DNA from: Aeromicrobium panaciterrae | GTDB taxonomy: Bacteria; Actinomycetota; Actinomycetes; Propionibacteriales; Nocardioidaceae | Direction of reading: 5' to 3' | DNA: 64,000 bases | NCBI RefSeq assembly: GCF_031457275.1 | Contig: NZ_JAVDWH010000001.1 | Coordinates: 744,001-808,000, forward strand | In this document: positions 60,462 through 64,000 of the stretch, piece after piece | Layout of the letters: every line of letters begins with the position of its first letter | Position numbering within the stretch: the first letter of the stretch is position 1 | The notes under the pieces: model-generated | The model's input: only the letters and a program-made list of their open reading frames with translations | Database searches by the model: none | Told to the model about the DNA's origin: nothing | Program-made: the position numbers and the translations under genes

Positions 60462-61721
60462 GTGTTCATGCTCAAGCGCATTGCGATGCTGTCGGCACAC
60501 ACATCCCCGCTCGATCAGCCGGGTGACGGTGATGCGGGCGGAATGAACGTGTACGTGCTCGAACTCTCGCGACAGCTGGCATCCCGAGGCGTCGAGGTTG
60601 AGATCTTCACCCGCGCCACTTCCCGCCATCAGGAACCCGTCGCCGATCCCGAGCCGGGCATCCGCGTCCATCACGTTGCAGCCGGTCCATTCGAGGGGCT
60701 GGAGAAGAACGACCTCCCGTCACAGCTGTGCTCCTTCGTACGCGATGTCCTGCGTGCCGAGGTCGAGCGCGAGCCGGGGCACTTCGATCTCGTCCACTCC
60801 CATTACTGGCTGTCGGGGCAGGTAGGCACTGTCGCCCGCGAACGTTGGGGCGTACCTCTCGTACACACGATGCACACCATGGCGAAGGTCAAGAACGCTC
60901 AGCTTGCTGAGGGCGATTCGCCTGAGCCGATTGGCCGCGTCTACGGCGAGGAGGAGATCGTTCGTCTCGCCGACCAGCTGGTCGCCAATACGTCGGAAGA
61001 GCGCCGTGAGCTGATCGAGCTGTATGACGCCGATCCTGATCGGGTCGCCGTCGTGCACCCCGGGGTCGACCTTGAGGTGTTCAAAGCCGGCCGTCAGGAC
61101 GTCGCCCGCAAGATGCTCGGCATCCCTTCGGATGCTGCACTGCTCCTGTTCGCTGGGCGCATTCAGCCACTCAAGGCACCCGACGTCGTACTCAACGCCG
61201 CGGCGGTGATGTTGGAGCGGGATCCCGGCCTGCGCGACCGGCTCGTCGTCGCGATCGTCGGCGGCGCTTCCGGCAGCGGCCTGGAGCATCCCACCGCGCT
61301 GTCCGACTTGAGCACCTCGCTCGGCCTCGACGATGTCGTCCGGTTCATCCCGACCGTCAGCCAGTCCGAGCTCGCTGACTGGTACGCCGCCGCGAGCGTC
61401 GTCTGTGTGCCGTCCTACAACGAGTCGTTCGGACTCGTCGCAATCGAGGCCCAGGCCTGCGGCACTCCAGTCGTCGCTGCTCGGGTCGGCGGACTGCCCA
61501 CCGCTGTCTCCGATGGAGTCTCAGGCGTACTTGTTGACGGGCACGATCCCGCCGACTACGCCTCGGCGCTGCACCCCTTGCTCGTGGATGCAGAGCTGCG
61601 CGAAGGAATGAGCCACAAGGCCGTACATCACGCTGAGTCGTTCGGGTGGGATGTCACCGCCGAACGCACCCTCGAGGTCTACGCAGACGCAATCGCCGCC
61701 TACGCGAAGTCGCCCGTATGA
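60462..61721 (+). CDS. mshA: D-inositol-3-phosphate glycosyltransferase MshA
   Basis: This 419-residue GT4 enzyme transfers GlcNAc from UDP-GlcNAc to inositol-3-P, the first step of mycothiol synthesis. MshA-typical segments are [31 protein letters not shown] and the EX7E motif in [26 protein letters not shown] lies five bases before the GTG at 60462; the ATG at 60468 is an alternative start. It opens the conserved mshA-YbjN-gpm1-regX3 neighbourhood known from mycobacteria. Confidence 0.96.
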   Translation: MFMLKRIAMLSAHTSPLDQPGDGDAGGMNVYVLELSRQLASRGVEVEIFTRATSRHQEPVADPEPGIRVHHVAAGPFEGLEKNDLPSQLCSFVRDVLRAEVEREPGHFDLVHSHYWLSGQVGTVARERWGVPLVHTMHTMAKVKNAQLAEGDSPEPIGRVYGEEEIVRLADQLVANTSEERRELIELYDADPDRVAVVHPGVDLEVFKAGRQDVARKMLGIPSDAALLLFAGRIQPLKAPDVVLNAAAVMLERDPGLRDRLVVAIVGGASGSGLEHPTALSDLSTSLGLDDVVRFIPTVSQSELADWYAAASVVCVPSYNESFGLVAIEAQACGTPVVAARVGGLPTAVSDGVSGVLVDGHDPADYASALHPLLVDAELREGMSHKAVHHAESFGWDVTAERTLEVYADAIAAYAKSPV

Positions 61722-62197
61722 CTGACGCACGGGCAACGATCATCGAGACGCTCACGGCGTCGGATCTCGTGTTCACGGAGCACAGCCCCGGAGTCTTCGA
61801 GATCACGCTGCCGGGCGAGCGCAAGCTGCAGACCACGTGCCGACTCGAGATCGGCGGCCACGCGCTCGGCATACACGCTTTCGTCTGCCGCAAGCCCGAC
61901 GAGAACCATCAGGCCGTCTATCGCTGGCTTCTCGAGCGCAACCTCAAGATGTACGCCGTCGCGTTCGCCGTTGACTCTGCCGGCGACATCTACCTCGACG
62001 GACGCCTACCGCTCTCGGCGATCACCGTCGAAGAGCTCGACCGCGTGCTCGGTGCCGTGCTGACGTACGCCGACGAGTCGTTCAACACGATCCTCGAGCT
62101 CGGCTTCGCCTCCTCGATCCGCAAGGAATGGGAGTGGCGCGAGTCGCGCGGGGAGTCCACTCGCAACCTCGACGCGTTCAAGCACCTGCGCCCATGA
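61718..62197 (+). CDS. YbjN domain-containing protein
   Basis: This 159-residue cytoplasmic protein has a YbjN-type fold ([39 protein letters not shown]), related to secretion chaperones. It corresponds by position to Rv0487, between mshA and gpm1 in mycobacteria. The ATG overlaps the mshA stop (ATGA), and its stop overlaps the DsbA-like start. Its role is unknown; tight coupling suggests it supports mycothiol synthesis or the next gene. Confidence 0.88.
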   Translation: MTDARATIIETLTASDLVFTEHSPGVFEITLPGERKLQTTCRLEIGGHALGIHAFVCRKPDENHQAVYRWLLERNLKMYAVAFAVDSAGDIYLDGRLPLSAITVEELDRVLGAVLTYADESFNTILELGFASSIRKEWEWRESRGESTRNLDAFKHLRP

Positions 62198-62859
62198 AAG
62201 TACAGATCTTCGCGGACATCACCGATCCGTGGTCGTACGTCGGATCGACGCGTTTCGAGCGCGCCGCAGCGATGGTGTCGATCCTCACCGGCGAGCCCAT
62301 CGAGCTGACTCTGCGCGCCTTCCAGCTCGAGCCGGATGAGCCCAGCTCTGGCCGACCACTGATGGATGCCATGGCCGAGCGACTCGGTGGCCTCGACAAG
62401 GCTGAGTTCATCAATGTGCAGGTCACAGCCGGTGCGCGCATCACCGGTATCGATCTCAACTTCGACGAGGCGATTCAAGCCAACTCCTTTGATGCCTGGC
62501 GGCTGCTGACCTGGGCTGATGAGGACGGACCCGGCGTCCAGCGCGATCTGGCGCACCAGTTGTGGCGAGCGCACTTCCTCGAGGGCGCCGACATCGGCGA
62601 CCCGTTCGTGCTGGCCACCCGAGCTGCGCTCGTGGGCCTCGAGCTCGAAACGGCCGAGGCGCTGTTGGCGAGCACCGAATACTCCGACGAGGTACGCATG
62701 CAGGTGGAGACCGGCAAGGGGCTCGGCATCAAACAGCTCCCGTACGTCGTGGTCGAGAACACCTGGAAGCTCGAGGGCGTGCACTCGCAGAACGACTACG
62801 TACAAGCGTTGAGCCGGATCTACGAAGAGTGGAAGGCCGATGAATCCGACGTCGGCTGA
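62194..62859 (+). CDS. DsbA/FrnE-family thioredoxin-fold protein lacking the CxxC site
   Basis: This 221-residue protein has the DsbA-like architecture: a thioredoxin beta-strand start ([17 protein letters not shown]), an inserted helical domain and a C-terminal cis-Pro segment (GIKQLPYVVVENTW). In FrnE proteins the site reads CPWC; here it is D11-P12-W13-S14, so both catalytic Cys are gone. This suggests a non-disulfide activity such as a thiol S-transferase or isomerase of the kappa/HCCA type, possibly using mycothiol. No signal peptide. It is ATGA-coupled to the YbjN gene. Confidence 0.85.
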   Translation: MKVQIFADITDPWSYVGSTRFERAAAMVSILTGEPIELTLRAFQLEPDEPSSGRPLMDAMAERLGGLDKAEFINVQVTAGARITGIDLNFDEAIQANSFDAWRLLTWADEDGPGVQRDLAHQLWRAHFLEGADIGDPFVLATRAALVGLELETAEALLASTEYSDEVRMQVETGKGLGIKQLPYVVVENTWKLEGVHSQNDYVQALSRIYEEWKADESDVG

Positions 62860-62864
62860 ATCGC

Positions 62865-62870
62865 TAGGCT
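62865..62870 (+). promoter_or_regulatory. -10 element of gpm1 (leaderless)
   Basis: TAGGCT lies seven bases before the ATG at 62878. Confidence 0.5.
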
Positions 62871-62877
62871 CAATCGC

Positions 62878-63621
62878 ATGAGCACCCTGATCCTGCTGCG
62901 TCACGGCCACAGTGAGTGGAACGCCAAGAACCTCTTCACCGGCTGGGTCGATGTCGACCTCAACGAGCAAGGACTCGCGGAGGCTGCGCGCGGCTCTGAG
63001 CTCCTCGCCGAGGCGGGACTCAACCCTGACGTCTCGCACACCTCGCTGCTGCGTCGCGCGATCCGCACATCCGAGATCGTGCTCAACGGCATCGACCGTC
63101 ACTGGATCCCCGTACGTCGTTCGTGGCGTCTCAACGAGCGCCACTACGGTGCGCTGCAGGGCAAAGACAAGAAGGCCACGCTCGAGGAGTACGGCGAAGA
63201 CCAGTTCATGGAATGGCGTCGCTCGTACGACACCCCGCCACCGCCGATGCCCGATGACAACGAGTTCAGCCAGGCGTCAGATGCGCGCTATGCCGACCTG
63301 CCCGATGAGCTGCTGCCGCGTACCGAAGCGCTGGCTCAGGTGCTCGACCGGATGCTGCCGTACTGGTACGACTCGATCGTCCCCGACCTGCTCGGCGGCA
63401 AGGTCGTTCTCGTCACAGCTCATGGCAACTCGCTGCGTGCGCTCGTCAAGCACCTTGACGGGCTCAGCGAAGAAGCTGTCGTTGGCCTCAACATCCCGAC
63501 CGGCATCCCGCTCGTCTACGAGCTCGACGAAAATCTCAAGCCGACCGTCAAGGGCGGCAAGTACCTCGACCCGAAGGCCGCCGAAGCCGCGATCGCAGCC
63601 GTAGCCAACCAGGGCCGCTAG
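62878..63621 (+). CDS. gpm1: 2,3-bisphosphoglycerate-dependent phosphoglycerate mutase
   Basis: This 247-residue glycolytic enzyme interconverts 3- and 2-phosphoglycerate. The phosphohistidine motif [10 protein letters not shown] lies at residues 5-14, followed by ERHYGALQG and the second catalytic His in [15 protein letters not shown]. The length matches the dPGM family. Its place between the mshA group and regX3 is the mycobacterial arrangement (Rv0489). It probably has its own leaderless transcript. Confidence 0.96.
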   Translation: MSTLILLRHGHSEWNAKNLFTGWVDVDLNEQGLAEAARGSELLAEAGLNPDVSHTSLLRRAIRTSEIVLNGIDRHWIPVRRSWRLNERHYGALQGKDKKATLEEYGEDQFMEWRRSYDTPPPPMPDDNEFSQASDARYADLPDELLPRTEALAQVLDRMLPYWYDSIVPDLLGGKVVLVTAHGNSLRALVKHLDGLSEEAVVGLNIPTGIPLVYELDENLKPTVKGGKYLDPKAAEAAIAAVANQGR

Positions 63622-63683
63622 GCGAGTCGCGTCGTCGTCTCGCCAGTGTTTCGGACCTGGCGGCTACGCCGCGATGCTCAACC

Positions 63684-63724
63684 CGATTCCTGACATCCCT
63701 CGCAGGGCTCGGGATCAGGAATCG
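63684..63724. terminator. Bidirectional hairpin between gpm1 and regX3
   Basis: A perfect 10-bp stem CGATTCCTGA/TCAGGAATCG encloses a 21-base loop that contains its own CCCT/AGGG hairpin. The right arm includes the regX3 stop codon and its last codons. Confidence 0.75.
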
Positions 63725-64000
63725 TACTTGTAGCCCAGGCCGCGGACTGTCGTCAGCGTTGCCGGGTTCGTGGGGTCGGGCTCGATCTTGGCGCGCAGCC
63801 GCTTGACGTGTACGTCGAGAGTTTTGGTGTCGCCCACGTAGTCGGCACCCCACACGCGGTCGATCAGCTGACCACGGGTGAGCACGCGCCCGGGATTGCG
63901 CAGGAAGTACTCGAGGAGCTCGAACTCCTTGAGCGGGAATCGGGTCACTTCGCCGTCGATCGTGACGAGGTGGCGATCGACATCCATACGTACGCGACCC
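63715..64000 (-). CDS. regX3: Response regulator RegX3, DNA-binding domain (5' part outside window)
   Basis: Only the C-terminal winged-helix domain is in the window. It reads on from base 64000 into VRMDVDRHLVTIDGEV, then FPLKEFELLEYFLRNPGRVL, DRVWGADYVGDTKTLDVHVK and TTVRGLGYKYDS. These segments match RegX3, the regulator of the SenX3-RegX3 phosphate-sensing system. The receiver domain and the kinase should lie beyond the window end. The likely targets pstSCAB and ppk, with PHO boxes, are at the other end of the window. Confidence 0.92.
   Translation of the reverse strand, partial: GRVRMDVDRHLVTIDGEVTRFPLKEFELLEYFLRNPGRVLTRGQLIDRVWGADYVGDTKTLDVHVKRLRAKIEPDPTNPATLTTVRGLGYKYDS

Noticed and set aside
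61990-63144. Minus-strand reading frame of about 384 codons across the DsbA-like gene and gpm1
   Set aside because: It runs antisense to two supported genes and spans their boundary; composition is typical of shadow frames.
1-64000. CRISPR array, prophage or toxin-antitoxin system
   Set aside because: No regularly spaced repeats, phage structural genes or paired small toxin/antitoxin genes were seen on either strand.

Overview
The window is 64 kb of high-GC actinobacterial chromosome. Mycothiol genes (mshA, mshD), a GlnR-type regulator, RegX3, an HBHA-like protein, Cys-rich leader-peptide control and many leaderless promoters place it in the Actinobacteria. The mix of mycobacterial-type neighbourhoods with a non-mycolate envelope suggests Nocardioidaceae, perhaps Aeromicrobium; the genus is inference. 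Genes are dense and no intergenic gap exceeds 300 bases. I saw no tRNA, rRNA, CRISPR array, insertion sequence or prophage.

Layout. 0-9.2 kb is a phosphate block: the 3' end of a PiT transporter, pstSCAB, a MutT1-like Nudix/histidine phosphatase, an unknown exported protein and polyphosphate kinase. Direct-repeat PHO boxes lie upstream of pstS and of ppk. 9.2-14.5 kb holds an esterase, then mshD, a fused acyl-CoA carboxyltransferase and glnR on the minus strand, with a MoaD-like protein and a membrane protein facing away. 14.4-25.8 kb is polysaccharide cluster A: a BY-kinase/Wzz, two acyltransferases, Wzx, Wzy, three glycosyltransferases and an FkbM methyltransferase. 25.8-28.1 kb is a sulfur block (thioredoxin-like, Cys-rich leader peptide, DUF4395, sulfurtransferase, SseC). 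In mycobacteria this block lies close to glnR, so cluster A appears to sit inside a conserved neighbourhood.

28.2-33.4 kb is cluster B, five overlapping genes resembling the bacillosamine (pglF/E/C/D) pathway plus an epimerase. 33.5-44.7 kb is cluster C: an Asp-box surface protein, an LPXTG protein with a structured leader, a DUF4012 protein, two LytR-CpsA-Psr ligases, a low-molecular-weight tyrosine phosphatase, a second BY-kinase and a large phosphoglycosyltransferase. A nitrobindin-like gene and a YgfZ gene are embedded in it. manA and manC at 46.7-49 kb can supply GDP-mannose.

44.8-60.4 kb is mostly housekeeping: a DEAD-box helicase carrying two in-frame palindromic repeats, asparaginase, a proline-rich exported protein, an XRE regulator with HBHA and DUF2516, an ABC exporter beside a TetR-like protein that lacks its DNA-binding domain, alkB with an SOS box, typA, a MarR/MFS pair and an SDR. 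60.4-64 kb is mshA, a YbjN-domain gene, a Cys-less DsbA-like gene, gpm1 and the 3' end of regX3, as in mycobacteria.

The clearest themes are phosphate control (RegX3 at one end, its probable targets at the other), cysteine/mycothiol metabolism, and three adjacent polysaccharide modules with two kinases and two initiating phosphoglycosyltransferases, suggesting at least two surface polymers. Comparisons with M. tuberculosis gene order are from memory and were not checked by search.
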